Source: Morella rubra
Taxonomy: Eukaryota; Streptophyta; Magnoliopsida; Fagales; Myricaceae
Length of the DNA stretch: 64,000 bases
Direction: 5' to 3'
NCBI GenBank assembly: GCA_003952965.2
Contig: CM025855.1
Span: 29,850,835-29,914,834 of the forward strand
Shown here piece by piece: positions 36,307 to 48,556 of this stretch. The stretch's first letter is position 1. Each line of letters starts with the position of its first letter. The translations under genes and the position numbers were made by a program. The notes below the pieces were generated by a model. The model did not search any database. It saw nothing but the letters and a program-made list of their open reading frames with translations, and was not told the origin of the DNA.

Positions 36307-38106
36307 GTAGCTACTGGTCTTGCGGTCTCAAACGTGGAGACAGAAAAATAAATAGAAAGACTTTTTTTTTTCTCTCTCTAAGCAAAATAGAAGATTGAAA
36401 GGTGGGTGCGGTGAACTTTGAAGCTGAGGCAGTACGATATTTAAAGTCGGAGATTTCGGAATAGAATAATAATCGGGCCCGGAAGCGACATCCACGGTCT
36501 TAATTTATTCCGAGTCTGCTAAGCGAAGTTGTATTATTGTGGTGGGTGTATATATCATTGTCGACGGGCGGATTTTTTACTTTGTACTTATTAACTGTTT
36601 TTGGTATACGGTCACTTGAGTTCTGATTTGTTACTTTTGAATTCCAAATAAGCAAGCTGTATTAATGTTATTAATATACTTACTACGTGAACCCACTTAA
36701 CTACTAATTAAATTTTGCTTCAAGCAAATATTTATTTCAATTGAACAAAGAGTTGATTTTGGGTTAACTCTCAACATTAAAAGGTTTATATTGTTATAAT
36801 ACAGTTATGGTTATAGACTTCTATATTCATTCGAAAATTTAGATTGCATACCTTAAGCTCATAAAGTGCGTGGGATTCATAAGATTATTACATCCCAAAT
36901 ATAAACAATAAAAAATAAAAAAAAATGATAATCACAGTCTCTATAATTAATTCTTGTCAGTTTGAATTATTGACAATTTTACTCTCATCTATTTAAATGA
37001 CGATTTAAATTATGTTTTTTTTTACCTACCTATTTTGTGAAGATAAAATTGTCATTTCTTTAAATTTAAATTTTATAATTTCGTATGAATTAATATTTAA
37101 GGGTATAAACTGGAGTTTTTTTTTTACACTATAATCGATGGCCGAAATGTATCTTTTTCTCTTAAATAAATTAGCTTAATAAGTGAATATGACCTACCGC
37201 ATACTCAATAACCTTTGCTTAGTCTAGAGGTATTAGACTTCAAGATATAAAACAGTTTAGGTCGATATTTGCATATAACTAATTGATAAGTTTCGTAATG
37301 ACCCACTAGCAAATCCAAATGCCATATAAGTCGGTAGAACTTTACAATTCGACACGACGTTTTACCCCATAAAGTAATGGAGCTCGAAGAAAATTACAAA
37401 ATTCATCGAATCATCTATCAACACATTTTGCAGCCGACGATTCCCGAGAGACCCTTTCTACCGGAAAGTATAGGAAAACGGAAAGAACAATTAAAGTAAC
37501 GAAGGATCCTAGTGGCATAAAAATAAAGTTGATGAATATTACGAGGAAAGCAAGTGGTGAGGCATTTTGCTTGATTTAGCTGACAAGCTATAGGAGGTTG
37601 ACATTTGCCAAGCGAAGTCCTCTCTGGCACGTGACCCGTGACGGCACGTTTCGTATATCGTTACGTTCCAGTTTCATTCTACTTGACAAACGTCAGACAT
37701 GCTCGTCCGTAACGTGCCTTTAACGGTCTTCAAGTTCACGGCCGTTGATTACGAGGATTGTTTAGAGCAGCATGATCGTGATCGTCCACAATTTATCAAA
37801 ATCTTTGTAAATACGAATTACTTCTCCAATAAATAATTTATATATTTTGCAAATTTAGACTGAAGGAAATTAAAAGTTTTGATTTTCTTGAGAATTTTTT
37901 AATTTTCATAATTATATACTATAACTAGGTATTCTTTTTCGTTTCGACGGCTTGCTTACCAGTCCGGTCAATTTAAAGCTTGAAATACGGTTGGAACCAA
38001 AAATGTCTATTCTCTGATTGCGTCACTGGACAAAAGTTTATTGTTCTTGGTTTTTTTTTTTTTTTGTCTGAATTGAAAATAATTAAAATAATTTATCATG
38101 TGAGGT

Positions 38107-38886
38107 TAAAATAAGGTATAAATGCACCCACAATCTGTTTGGTATAAAAAAATTACAAATTAGTACCCAAGGAAGATCTGCTCGGGAACATGTTGCGGCG
38201 TGGGCCCGTCGGTGTGAGACTATAGAGATTGCAAGATGGACTCCACCTTCCCCAGGGCAAATAAAAGGTTAATTTTGATGTGGCAACGAGGATGGATTTT
38301 GTCGTGGGAGTTATTGTCTTTCGTGACCACTTGGGGAGAATGGTGAGAGCTAAAGTGCGAAAAACTCCAGTGGCTTGACCTCTGAAGGGGAAGTTTTTGC
38401 AGCTGTGATGAGTCTTGAGGAGGCTTGGTAAATCAGGAGGTCACTTCGATGTTCATGAATACTATTCAAACTTGGTTTGGATCTATGTTAAGACTGATCC
38501 CCTTGATTTACTTTTCTTACTTTGTCTTACTTTGAATAGAGGTAACTTAGTTGATTTTTTAAAAAAAAATAGTACTACGAGGTAAAGAATGTTACAAATT
38601 AGTCTATGTGGTAAGGTTTCCGTAAAAAATACGTCTTTTCGTCAATCTTCGTCTCTTTCACTAACAACATATGACTAGTAAATTACGAGATCTACTTGGG
38701 ATGTAGCACGTTGTGGTTAGTATTGACTAATATATATCATTAGTAAAAAAGACGAGAATGGACAGAAGTGCGTATTTTTAACAAAAACCTTACTACAAAG
38801 ACTAATTTGCAACTTTCGTTGCCTTATGAACTAGTTTAAAATGTTTTTATACCACGTCAACTGTGAGTGTATTTAAGCCTTAAAAT
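38107..38886. mobile_element. Terminal-inverted-repeat element interrupted by a LINE-type fragment
   Basis: The left end TAAAATAAGGTATAAATGCA is mirrored at the right end, which reads TATTTTAAGGCTTAAATACA on the minus strand. The internal arms also mirror: GGTATAAAAAAATTACAAAT on the left, and ATGTTTTTATACCACG and CTAATTTGCAAC on the right. Between about 38161 and 38575 lies unrelated sequence with RNase H coding remnants and an A-rich run (38559-38569), probably a nested insertion. Confidence 0.6.
38175..38440 (+). pseudogene. RNase H-like fragment of a non-LTR retrotransposon
   Basis: The translation shows AREHVAAWARRCETIEIARW, TPPSPGQIK, then, after a one-base frame change, KVNFDVATRMDFVVGVIVFR, DHLGRMVRAKVRKTPVA and a stop. 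This is the pattern (W-x-P-P...K-x-N-x-D-x-A...G-x-x-x-R-D-x-x-G) of the RNase H domain found at the end of plant LINE ORF2 and in related gene fragments. The frameshift and stops make it a dead remnant, and no reverse transcriptase is present. Confidence 0.65.
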
Positions 38887-40641
38887 AAATTAATAGTCTT
38901 TGACAGCTAATTAGAAAATATGTTGTAGTGTTGCGATAAGGATCGCTTTATTTTTGTGAGCAGTCAATAGCTCCATTCCATACTTTTATTTTTAAAAAAA
39001 AAAAAAATTAGAAGATCAATAATTTATCTTTCACGCGAACTGACCGAAAAAAAAAAGGCGAAAAACGTGGAAACAAAAACTAAATTAAGGATACGAATAA
39101 CTACAGATGGAACGTGAGTCATCCGGCGGACAATTGTGGAAGATCCCATGTTCAGTTCCTGCAAATAATTTAAAAATGTAGGAGAAAATAGAAGGAAAAT
39201 CCCTGTTCAGATCCCATGGCCATTGTAAATTTGTAGAGACTGTTCTAATAAGCTTCCCAAGTTTTACTTATCGATTTCAAGAAACGTGCAGAAATCACAT
39301 GCCACAATTATATTTGAAAGTTCGTCCTCTGGTTATCTCAGATCCAGTTCTGAGGGAATATGTCGTCTATTCATTCACGACACCATTTTTACATTAGCAA
39401 AATCGAAATCCCCAAGAAAGGGATAAGCGGTTTCTTATAATTAATTAGAGTGATCTTTTTATTCATTATTTATTATATCGATGGAAAAAGCTAAATTAAT
39501 TAGTTCCATATGATCTGTAGTAGCACTGCCTCTCATCTTATACAGCTTGTATCATTTTGTCACTACCTGCACGTGCTAACTGTCGTCCTCGTTTCAGGAT
39601 TTTTGGTTGGCAATTTTGGGAACAAACAGATCTAGCAATCAGCATCTCCCACCTACAGCACTGACTTGTTGTGTTTGGACGTCGTCGTATGGAAAAAAAC
39701 CCTTCAACTTTTATCATAAACGTCGCCAACGTCAAGTGCTGTTGAATTGACAGCAACCAGTTTTCTGATAAAAACATCTAAATAGTGCACCAATTTCTGA
39801 ACTTCTATCGGGCCGCGCGCTGCTGCATGCCAATTCATAAAGTAAGTAAAGTTTCGCTATCTACAAATACGTACGTACCCCAAAGCATGATCCGGTTTCA
39901 GCTCTGATAAGTACGTAAGGCCAACAAAAGATGGCCGTTAACCACTAGTGTGGGCGCAGCTTATAATCCCAATTCCCAACTATGTCCGTCCCCTATCCCA
40001 GTGGGCCCAGAAAATATCGATCGAATTTGGTCCTTGATCTCGAGCTGGACCTTTTTTTGTTCTTATACGGACTTTTTCTTCTGGTAGGCCATGGCATATG
40101 ACTGGTAGATAATTGCGTGCATGGATGACCGTACGTACTGTTTCCACACATATGCATATCTAACATTCAACCCCTATGCACATACCCCTCATTGCCATTT
40201 GCCCAATATTCCCTGAGCCTGACTCCCTGAGGGCGCTGCGTGCATGACAATGCCCATGGGCCGTGGGCCATGTGAACATATGATAGATAGATATTATAAT
40301 TTAAACAAAACTTTTCTGTCATGTGCGAGCAATTAATTGTTCTCGAATATGAGATGGGGCTCCATCATTTATTAATTGGTTTCAGATCAGCACCTGATTC
40401 TCTCACATGGAAGTTAATTAAAGGGATCGAGATCTTGCCAAACACGTTGGGGGGGGGAATGCAACATTTACTGTTTCTTTAAGGGATATGCCAGCTTGGA
40501 CTAGAGTCGAGACGACCAAACATTCCTGTTACCAGATCTGTTTTGGGCTTATGTGACCCAGATTTATGTTCATGAGTTGCAAGTTGCCCGGATTATTATT
40601 ATTATGGTTTCTCTCCATCGTGAATCCATGTTAATTAAGAA

Positions 40642-43336
40642 TATTAGTTAGATTGTTATTAGACTGTTACGATGGTTAAGTCTAGTCAGCAGTTAGTTAG
40701 CTAAATTAGTTGATTAGTTACAGAGCTAAAGCTTAGTTTAGCAATGTATATAAGTCACTCTGTATTCCTTCTATTTGCACGCTATTCAATATACAAGAAG
40801 TCATTTTTCTTGAATCCAATATGGTATCAGAGCATATTTTCTTGCTTCCGCGATTCTAACACAAATGCTACATAACCATTCTCCATTTGAACTTATATTC
40901 CAAAAATTACCGTATTATGCTCTTAGAACCTTTGGTTGTCTAGCTTTTGTATTAACCAATTCTTAGTCCCACAACAAGTTTGACCCTAGATCCATCCCTT
41001 GTGTCTTCTTAGGTTATCCAAGTGGGACAAAAGGTTACAAATTCCTTGACCCTGCTACTCATAGGATTATTATCTCTCGGCATGTCATTTTTTACGAGTC
41101 TATCTTTCCTTTTTCCACCACTTCTTCTCCAGAACCTTGTTCTGATTTTCTTCAGGACCTTGTCCTTCCTAAACCTGCCGATCCATTCACTGATGCTCAT
41201 CCATATATACCCCCTGGTAATTCTTCTACATCTTATGCTCATCACCCACATATGACTCCTCCACCACTTGTTATACCCGCACCACATTCAGTTCCTTCAC
41301 ACCCTGTTATCTCAAAAATACATTCAGCCCCTTCACACTCTGATTCACCTGCTTTATCACCTACTGCACAACCTCTTTGAAAATCCACTAGAATCAAAAG
41401 AAAACCTACATACTTACAGGACTATCATTGTCAACAAGTCCAATCATCTGACAGCAACTCCAATTCAATCTCAGTTACGGGTCCTATTTCGACTCCTCTT
41501 TATCATTTGTCTTCATTTCTTTCATATTCTCATTTGTCACCATCACATAAAGCTTTTACCTTAGCTGTCTCTTGTCATTCCGAACCAAAATTTTTCCATA
41601 AGGCTATTAAGGTTCCAAATGGAAAGCGGCAATGCAAGCTGAAATCAATTCTCTTGAACTTAATAACACTTGGGTTGTGACTGATCTTCCTTTTAATAAA
41701 ATAGCAATTGGCTGTAAATGGGTCTACAAGTACAAATTTGGAGCTGATAGCACCCTTGAGCGAAATAAAGCATGATTAGTTGCAAAGGGGTATACGCAAC
41801 AAAAGGGTATTGATTATTTTGATATTTTTTCTCTCATTGCCAAACTAACTACAGTTTGTTGCTTATTATCTTTAACTGCCATATATCATTGAGAGTTGCA
41901 TCAATTGGATGCCAACAATGCGTTTCTTCATGGAGAACTTGATGAAGAAGTTTTCATAAGGCTACCCCCTGGTTTTTCACATGCTAATGACAAAAGAGTT
42001 TGTCAATTAACTAAATCTTTGTATGGTTTTAAACAGGCCAGTCGCCAATGGTTCCACAAATTCTCTACCACCTTGCTAACTTATGGATTCACACAGTCCA
42101 CTTCTGATTACTCTCTTTCTATCAAATCTGATGAGTCTACTTTTATAGCTCTTTTAGTTTACGTTGATGATATTGTAATTGCAAGCAACACATCTAATTA
42201 TGTTGCTGCATTTAAGTCTTGGTTGAATTTTTGTTTTAAGTTAAAGGATTTATGTCCTTTTAAAATTTTTTCTTGGTCTTGAGGTGACAAGATCCACAAC
42301 AAGAATCTCTTTATGTCAACGTAAATATTGTCTGGAAGTCATTGCAGATGCTGGTCTCCTAGCAGCTAAGCCAACTTCCATTCCCATGGATTCTACCCTA
42401 CGGCTTAACAAGACAGATGGAGAGTTACTTGATGATCCAAGTTCTTACAGAAGATTAATCGGCATACTTTTGTACTTGACAATCACTCGGCCTAACATTT
42501 GTTTTGCAGTCAATACACTGAGTCAATTCTTGTCTCAGCCTCGGCAACCTCACCACACTACAGCCTTCAAAGTTTTAAAGTACTTAAAGGGTTCTCTAGG
42601 CCAAGGCCTCTTTCTATCCAGCTCCTCCTCTGTCCAGTGAAAAGGTTTTTGTGATGCTGATTAGGGAGTTTGTCCAGACACCCGAAGATCAGTCACAGGC
42701 TTCACTATTTTCTTGGGAGATTCTTTGATTTCATGAAAAAAAAAAAAAAAAAAACAAGCTATTGTCAGTCAATCTTCTGCTGAGGCAGAGTAGAGATCCA
42801 TGGCTATGACGTGCTGTGAATTAAAGTGGCTGATGACTCTTCTTCATGATTTTCACATTGTTCATGACAAACCAACACTTCTCTTCTGTGACAGCAAGGC
42901 AGCCCTCCACATTGCCACCAATCTCGTCTTCCGTGAACGAACCAAGCATATAGAAATCGACTGCCACCTGGTTCAAGACATGATTCAACGCAAATTGATT
43001 AAAACTTTTTCATGTAACCTCTAGCCATCAACTAGCTGATTTACTAACAAAGCCCTTATCCAAAGATTTATTTCACTCTTTAGCTGTCAAGCTCGGCTTG
43101 TTAAACATCCACAGTCCAACTTGAGGGGGGCTATTAGTTAGATTGTTATGATGGTTAAGTCTAGTCAGCAGTTAGTTACCTAAATTAGTTGATTAGTTAC
43201 AGAGCTAAAGCTCAGTTTAGCAGTGTATGTAAGTCACTCTGTATTCATCCTATTTTCACGTTATTCTATTTTTTTTTTCGTCGATCTATTTTCACGTTAT
43301 TCAATATACAAGAAGTCATTTTTCTTGAATCCAATA
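40642..43336 (+). mobile_element. Internally deleted Ty1/Copia LTR retrotransposon
   Basis: The 5' LTR is 40642-40821 and the 3' LTR 43132-43336; both start TATTAGTTAGATTGTTAT and end TTGAATCCAATA. The 3' LTR has a short duplication/insertion near 43268-43295. The primer-binding site TGGTATCAGAGC (40822) matches initiator tRNA-Met, and the polypurine tract TTGAGGGGGG precedes the 3' LTR. A 5-bp target duplication AAGAA flanks the element (40637-40641 and 43337-43341). At about 2.7 kb it is roughly half normal length: gag, protease and most of integrase are absent. The remaining pol is in Copia order (integrase tail, reverse transcriptase, RNase H). Confidence 0.95.
40880..43024 (+). pseudogene. 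Copia pol remnant (integrase C-terminus, reverse transcriptase, RNase H)
   Basis: The frame reads LRTFGCLAFVL and FDPRSIPCVFLGYPSGTKGY (integrase-side GKGY-type region) from about 40925. Reverse transcriptase follows: [23 protein letters not shown] sequence at 41896, [22 protein letters not shown], and the catalytic YVDD at 42160-42171. RNase H remnants (DSKAALHIATN and RTKHIEIDCH) lie at 42880-42970. In-frame stops (for example near 40960, 41775 and 41890), frame changes near 42283 and an A-run at 42738 make it non-functional. Confidence 0.9.
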
Positions 43337-43341
43337 AAGAA

Positions 43342-44684
43342 AGTAAGAAAAAGCAAGGAATGATGTACCGGCTGTAACTATTGAACAATATATATTCTAG
43401 AAAAAAAAAACAATATATGTATATATAATAGTTGTTTTCTTAAATGACTCGATCGAGACATCTACCAATTTTATCTTATCCATTTCTAGATGACATTAGA
43501 AGACTAATCCACAGACAAATCAAGACCACACAGGCTAAAGTTTCATGTTCTTCTTCTACGAGCATCTAGACTTGAAAGCAAATGACTCGACTCTTTTTCG
43601 CAGACCAAGTGTTATGTTACGAACGACTTGAGGAGAAAAAGGAGAAAAAAAGGAAAAGTAACTGGAGGAGAGGCCACACGTATATCGGTCATTGTTCTCT
43701 CTTTTTGATTTAAATGCATCACACGTACGTTCGAATTGCAGATATATCTTTTATGATAAATAAGGTCTTTTTAATATTCTTAAGGTAAAATTTTAATTTA
43801 CAGTATGTCTCTTCATCCATTTTCTATTTGAAAATTTAAATATAAATAATAACATGAAAAAAATAAACACATCAATATTAATAAAATGACTATGCATATT
43901 CTCTGGGCTTACGATTGCCAAGTCAGGTGTCCAATTAACTATCACATCATTCCCTTCTTTACACGTCAGTAACATGTCATTTTAAAGAAAAGAAAAATCA
44001 ATTCGGGATAAAACTTCCATTCCCTTCTCCCCCCACCACGATTCCCACCCGTTCAGTAACACACCAGTTGGAAGGTCGCTAGCTCAAGAAATCAAGAAAT
44101 CATCGCTCACGTGTTGCCGCCTGTAACGTCTACGCTCTCATGGAGTCATTTGCGACAAATGAACGTGTTCAGTGGGTTGCGTTTGGACCGTACATGATAA
44201 GATGGGACCCACGGCGGGAGAAAAGGGTGAGGCTGATAGGTAGCGTTTTCGTCTTGTGACGTGGCACATTTGACATCTTCTTCCTCTCTGCGTTTGGTTG
44301 GAAGGAAAGAGGGAGGGAAATACAAGGATGGAAGGACTTCCTCCATTTGTGCTACCCACATCTTTGTTTCATGCTATGAAGGGAACTGGGAACGGAGAGA
44401 AAGGTTTAACTATTCAAAGCTGACGTGTTATTGATGTGTCAGTTGATTGGATAACTGACTTAGCTACTGTAGGTTCAGAAAACACATGGAGTCATTTTAT
44501 TAGTGTTGATGTGTTTATTCTTGCCATGTCATCACGTACTGTTAGATTTTCAAACTGAAAAAAGATGAAGGGGGCATATTGTAAACTAAAAGTTTACGTC
44601 AGGGTATTAAAAAGACTTTATTTATCAAAGAGACATATCTACGACTCGAGTATACTACATAGGCATGGGGTCCATTTAAGTCAT
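43342..44684. other. Intergenic segment found only in the left duplication copy
   Basis: No gene is recognised. ORFs on the minus strand at 44138-44361 are short and overlapping. A short match GGTCATTGTTCTCT (about 43687) to 48980 suggests that the right copy lost roughly 1 kb here, or the left copy gained it. Confidence 0.45.
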
Positions 44685-45004
44685 GCTCTTCTGTCTTTTG
44701 TCGTTTATAGGCCGTGTTAGGCCCATTCGAACACGCTAAGATGGACAATTTTCGAGCCCAGTTTTAAGTCTCACTGAGGCTGGGCCCTCGTTTCCAACGC
44801 TTAAGCCCAGGCCTATTGATCTTCTTTACGGGACCTGTCACTGGGTCCGCGACTCCGCATGAACTGCTCTGAAGATTGAAATAGAACGTCCAATCAAAGA
44901 CCCAAAGTTGCACTCCAGTAGTCCCTCTTAAATTTTTAATCCAACCAAAATCTAATTTTTAGCTCCGTTTATGGATTTGGCTTTATAAATTCACTGGGTG
45001 CCCC

Positions 45005-45852
45005 TTCCTTTTCCTCTTCCTGGTCCTCTTTATTTTTCTCATCTTCGCGTTCTCGAAGCCCCAAAAGGTACGCTTTTGTTTTATTTTTTCCCAACTCATT
45101 TTGCTTTGTGTATGTACGGGTCTGATTATGGGAGTGGGAACTTATAGTTGAGCAGTTTCTGGTAGCGAGAATTATCTTGGATTGGTTTCTTGTAATTGGT
45201 TCGGTGGATTTTTTTTGGATTTGGTGTAGGCGATCGAAATTCTATAGATGGAAGTAGTCTTTGTTAGGGGCTTGGTGCTTAAATTGGAGTTTAGCCAGTG
45301 AATTCTTTCTGACGAGTGATTAATCATTTGCAATTGGGGAAAAAGAAACCCAAGATCGTTCCTTTTTCTAATCACGTGTGTTAAGTTTCTCAGATACCCT
45401 TTTCAATATTGATTATTCGTTGTCAAATCTAATTAGTTAGTCAGTCTCAGGTCTTTTAAAACTGGTGCTTTCTGCTTTGATCAGGAAAGTCTGAATCTTG
45501 GGCCAGTTTGATTGGAGATATAAAACGTCTACATTGTTTGAACCAATCTAGGTTCTGACAATAAGCCCATGGATACCTAATGCCTACATGTTGTTGTTGT
45601 TGTTGTTGTTTGTTTTTGTTTTTTTTTTTTGCTTGCAGAAAACTTTAGGGCTTTGTGCACAGGTACTCGAGGTCTTCTGACTTTCACATTTTAGTTAACC
45701 TGATGGCTGTGTTATTGTCAATATGCTGATGATACGGACTTTCTCACCTGAAATCTAGGGGAGAAAGGCAAGGGTGCTAGTGGAAAAAAACTCCACTATA
45801 AAGAAACACCATTTCACCCTATAGTCTCTGGGTTCAACATTAAAAGGTGGAG
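45005..45852 (+). pseudogene. Truncated cyclophilin pseudogene (left copy)
   Basis: Collinear with the intact gene at 49575-52782 but broken. Only the 3' half of exon 1 remains (about 45013-45067, ending at the donor AAAAG|GTACGC); the ATG and upstream codons are deleted. Exons 2 and 3 are missing, corresponding to deletions of about 1 kb (50020-51050) and 0.45 kb. Exon 4 (45639-45662) and the start of exon 5 (45759-about 45852) survive with their splice acceptors. Homology stops inside exon 5, at the duplication breakpoint. Exons 6 and 7 are absent. No functional protein is possible. Confidence 0.88.
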
Positions 45853-46832
45853 AACTATAATGAGAACTATAAAGGAAAGTTCGTCCTCGATCTGGTTATA
45901 TCAGACTCAGTTCTAAGAGAATATGTCGTCGATTGATTCCCGACACCAATTTTCAGTCGAAATACCCAAGAAAAGGGTAAGCGGTTTCCATGTAATTAGA
46001 GGTTTTTTTTTTTTTTTAATTCAATCGAAATTAATGACAGTGACTGGATCCCCCGTTGCTTGTATTCTACGATGGAAAAAACTAAATTAGTCAGTTCCAT
46101 GCATCAGGGCCATAGCTTATCACAAAATATAAGATGTGGTAGTTCTGCTTCTCATCTTTTGCAGCTTTTATCATTTTGTCTCTACGCGCACGTGCTAATT
46201 GTCGTCTTCGTTTCAGCAATTTTGGGAACAAACAGATCTAGCTATCAGCACTGACTTCTTGTGTTTGGACGTCGGCCTATGGAAAAATCTTCAACTTTTA
46301 TCGTAATTCATAAACGTCGTCAACGTCAAGTACTGTTGAATTGACAGCAACCAGGTTTCTGCTGGACGGCACCGGTTTCTGATAAAAACGTATAAATAGT
46401 GCACCAGTTTCTGAACTTCTACCGGGCCGCGCACTGCTGCATGCCAATTCATAGAGTTAATTTGCTTTCGGCATCTACCAATGTTTGATATGATCACTTA
46501 AGTTCTAGTTGTAATACGTATGTACGCCGAAGTATGATCTGGTTTCAGTTCTGATAAGTACGCAAGCCGTAAGGCCAACAAAAGACGGCCGTTAAGTACT
46601 GGTTGGCTGAGCTTATAATCCCAATTATGTCGGTCCCTATTCCAGGGGGGGCCAGGTAAGATAAGGCTATAAATCGATTGAAAGAACGTTTTCGATCGAA
46701 TTTGGTTCTCGATCACGACCAGTACTTTTTTTTGTTCTTATACGGACTTTTTCTTTTGGTAGGTCATGTATATTTCGTCGATGGATGAGCGGGATGAGCG
46801 TACTGTTTCCCGCCTATGCATATCTAAGATTC

Positions 46833-47513
46833 AAATTGATGGAGCTATTTTTAACCGTCCTATCACAATATTTATTAGGATGAAAACTTGAGGGAGCTGA
46901 GCTTGAAGTCCAACGCTTAGAATGGGTTGAAAGACTCGAGCTCTCCTTTCTTCTCCTTACAAGCAAAGAAAATTAGTTAGGACTCGAGGTCCGACGTCCT
47001 TTCCGTTGGAGGATTTTTCTGAAACCATTGTCAATCACCATTGTCTTATATCTTTTCTTTTCTGTTTGATTATCAATGAGAGAAAGTCTCCAAGAGAGTT
47101 GTGCGTACCTCTTCTGGTTATTCTCCTTTTTTTGCTGTCTGGGCCGGGGACTTGTTGGGCCTCGACCTCATTTTTCCTCTAGGCCATATCACTTTTTAAA
47201 CCTGTTCTGTCCCATCCACCTTTTATCAAAGGTTGACGTTGTCAGAATTGATCTCCTCCAAGACGGCTTGAGTCGACAGCCCCTTTCCTTTTTTCTTTCT
47301 AATTTCTCGTCCGTTAGTCAATGAATAAATAGAGAATAATCATAATTTCTTATGTAGGCTTCTTTACTCGATAAAAGCGTGGATGTTAGGTTCTTTTATG
47401 TACCTCCAATCACTGATCCTTGCCTCATTATTTTGAACCTCTAATTATGGGCTTTTGTAATAAGGAAAAATTACTTCTCCATCACAAACCATGCAAATAT
47501 ACCCAGTGGCGGA
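46833..47513. other. Extra segment in the right copy, unassigned
   Basis: About 680 bases with no counterpart in the left copy, between block X and the hAT element. It shows no recognisable gene or inverted ends. The ORF at 47076-47324 is unrecognised. Confidence 0.4.
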
Positions 47514-47803
47514 ACCAAAAATGCAATCGAAGGGGGTCAAACTCCTAAAGAAAAATGACAAAAAAAAAAAAAAACTATGTAATGCAAAAAAAATATCTTA
47601 GAGTTAAAATATCAAAAATTAAGGACTAAAAAATTAAAATATACGTACCGTACTATTTGCTGATACTGAGAGGTGGCAATTGGATCCTAAGGGAGTGCAT
47701 ATTCTAAAAACATTGTAAAATAAATTTGTTTTTAATAATTTTAAAAATTTTCCTTTCGATGTATACCACCAAACTATCATTCATTCATTCACCTCTCATC
47801 TTA

Positions 47804-48004
47804 TTACGCAAAGTCAGTTTTAATTAACTTCATTGCAGAGAACACTCTCTCAATGGTTGCAGTCGCAACTGGTAAGACTAATGCCAACTCAATCAGCTGA
47901 TAAACCAGTGGATATAGAGTATGCTTTCTTGTCTCAACCATCTTCACAGTAAGACCTCCAATATCAATATCTTGAAGCTCAAAAAAAGCATCATGACTTC
48001 TCAT
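47804..48004 (-). pseudogene. hAT transposase dimerisation-domain fragment
   Basis: A minus-strand frame of 66 codons. It includes KHTLYPLVYQLIELALVLP and VATATIERVFSAMKLIKTDF, the hAT C-terminal dimerisation signature, and then stops. It is the same family as the plus-strand remnant at 16581-17039. Most of the transposase is missing. Confidence 0.85.
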
Positions 48005-48435
48005 ATCATAAATGTAGTTTCAAAGCTGATCTCTAAGTATAACACAATCGATTCCTAAGAAATCTTTTGGATAAAGCTCAGCAAGACGAAATAACTTCGT
48101 ATGATCAAACGCTGAGAATGAGCTTTTTGGATCTCATAATCTCTTTAATAGAAAAATAATCAAATTCACAATAACCTAATTAAATTCATAATCTGTTTAA
48201 TATAAACATAATCAAATTCAAAAATTCATAATATCTTTTATAAAAATAATCAAATTTTTCATTAAAATAATCAAATTCACAAATAATCAAATTTAATTTC
48301 GTAATTAATAGAAAAAAATATTCAAATTTAACTAATATTCGTAATCTTTTTAATAGAAAAATAATCAAATTCACAAAACCTAACTGTTTTATGGTGATCG
48401 GTGTATCTGGAGGCAGAAGAGCAAAGAGGAGGAGA

Positions 48436-48444
48436 GGTAGAGTA

Positions 48445-48493
<49 letters not shown>

Positions 48494-48556
48494 AAGAGAA
48501 AAGAGAAAAGTTGGAGCCTTTGAGGAGGAGAGAGAGAGAGAGAGAGAGAGAGAAGG
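48436..48556. repeat. (GA)n microsatellite inside the hAT element
   Basis: Long runs of AG/GA units are interrupted by AAG and a short GGAGCCTTTGAGGAGG segment. The Ser/Leu-repeat ORFs on the minus strand here (48328-48649) are products of this repeat. Confidence 0.9.

Larger units (their letters stand above)
36307..39315. other. Intergenic, with an inverted-repeat element
   Basis: AT-rich and gene-free except for the element at 38107-38886 described separately. A 70-codon minus-strand ORF at 37418-37630 is unrecognised. The first 150 bases are the promoter side of the MFS gene. Confidence 0.5.
39316..45852. repeat. Tandem duplication around the cyclophilin gene, left copy (interrupted)
   Basis: Homologous to 45875-51902. 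Two blocks are recognisable. Block X is 39316-40379, matching 45875-46832 plus 48872-48981. Block Y is 44685-45852, matching parts of 48998-51902. Between X and Y this copy carries the Copia element and about 1.3 kb (43342-44684) that has no counterpart in the other copy. Divergence includes many substitutions and indels, so this is older than the 3.2 kb duplication at the left of the window. Confidence 0.85.

Noticed and set aside
48436..48556. Possible CRISPR-like array or structured satellite
   Set aside because: Simple dinucleotide repeat only. No direct repeats with unique spacers of regular length were seen anywhere in the window, and CRISPR is not expected in plant nuclear DNA.
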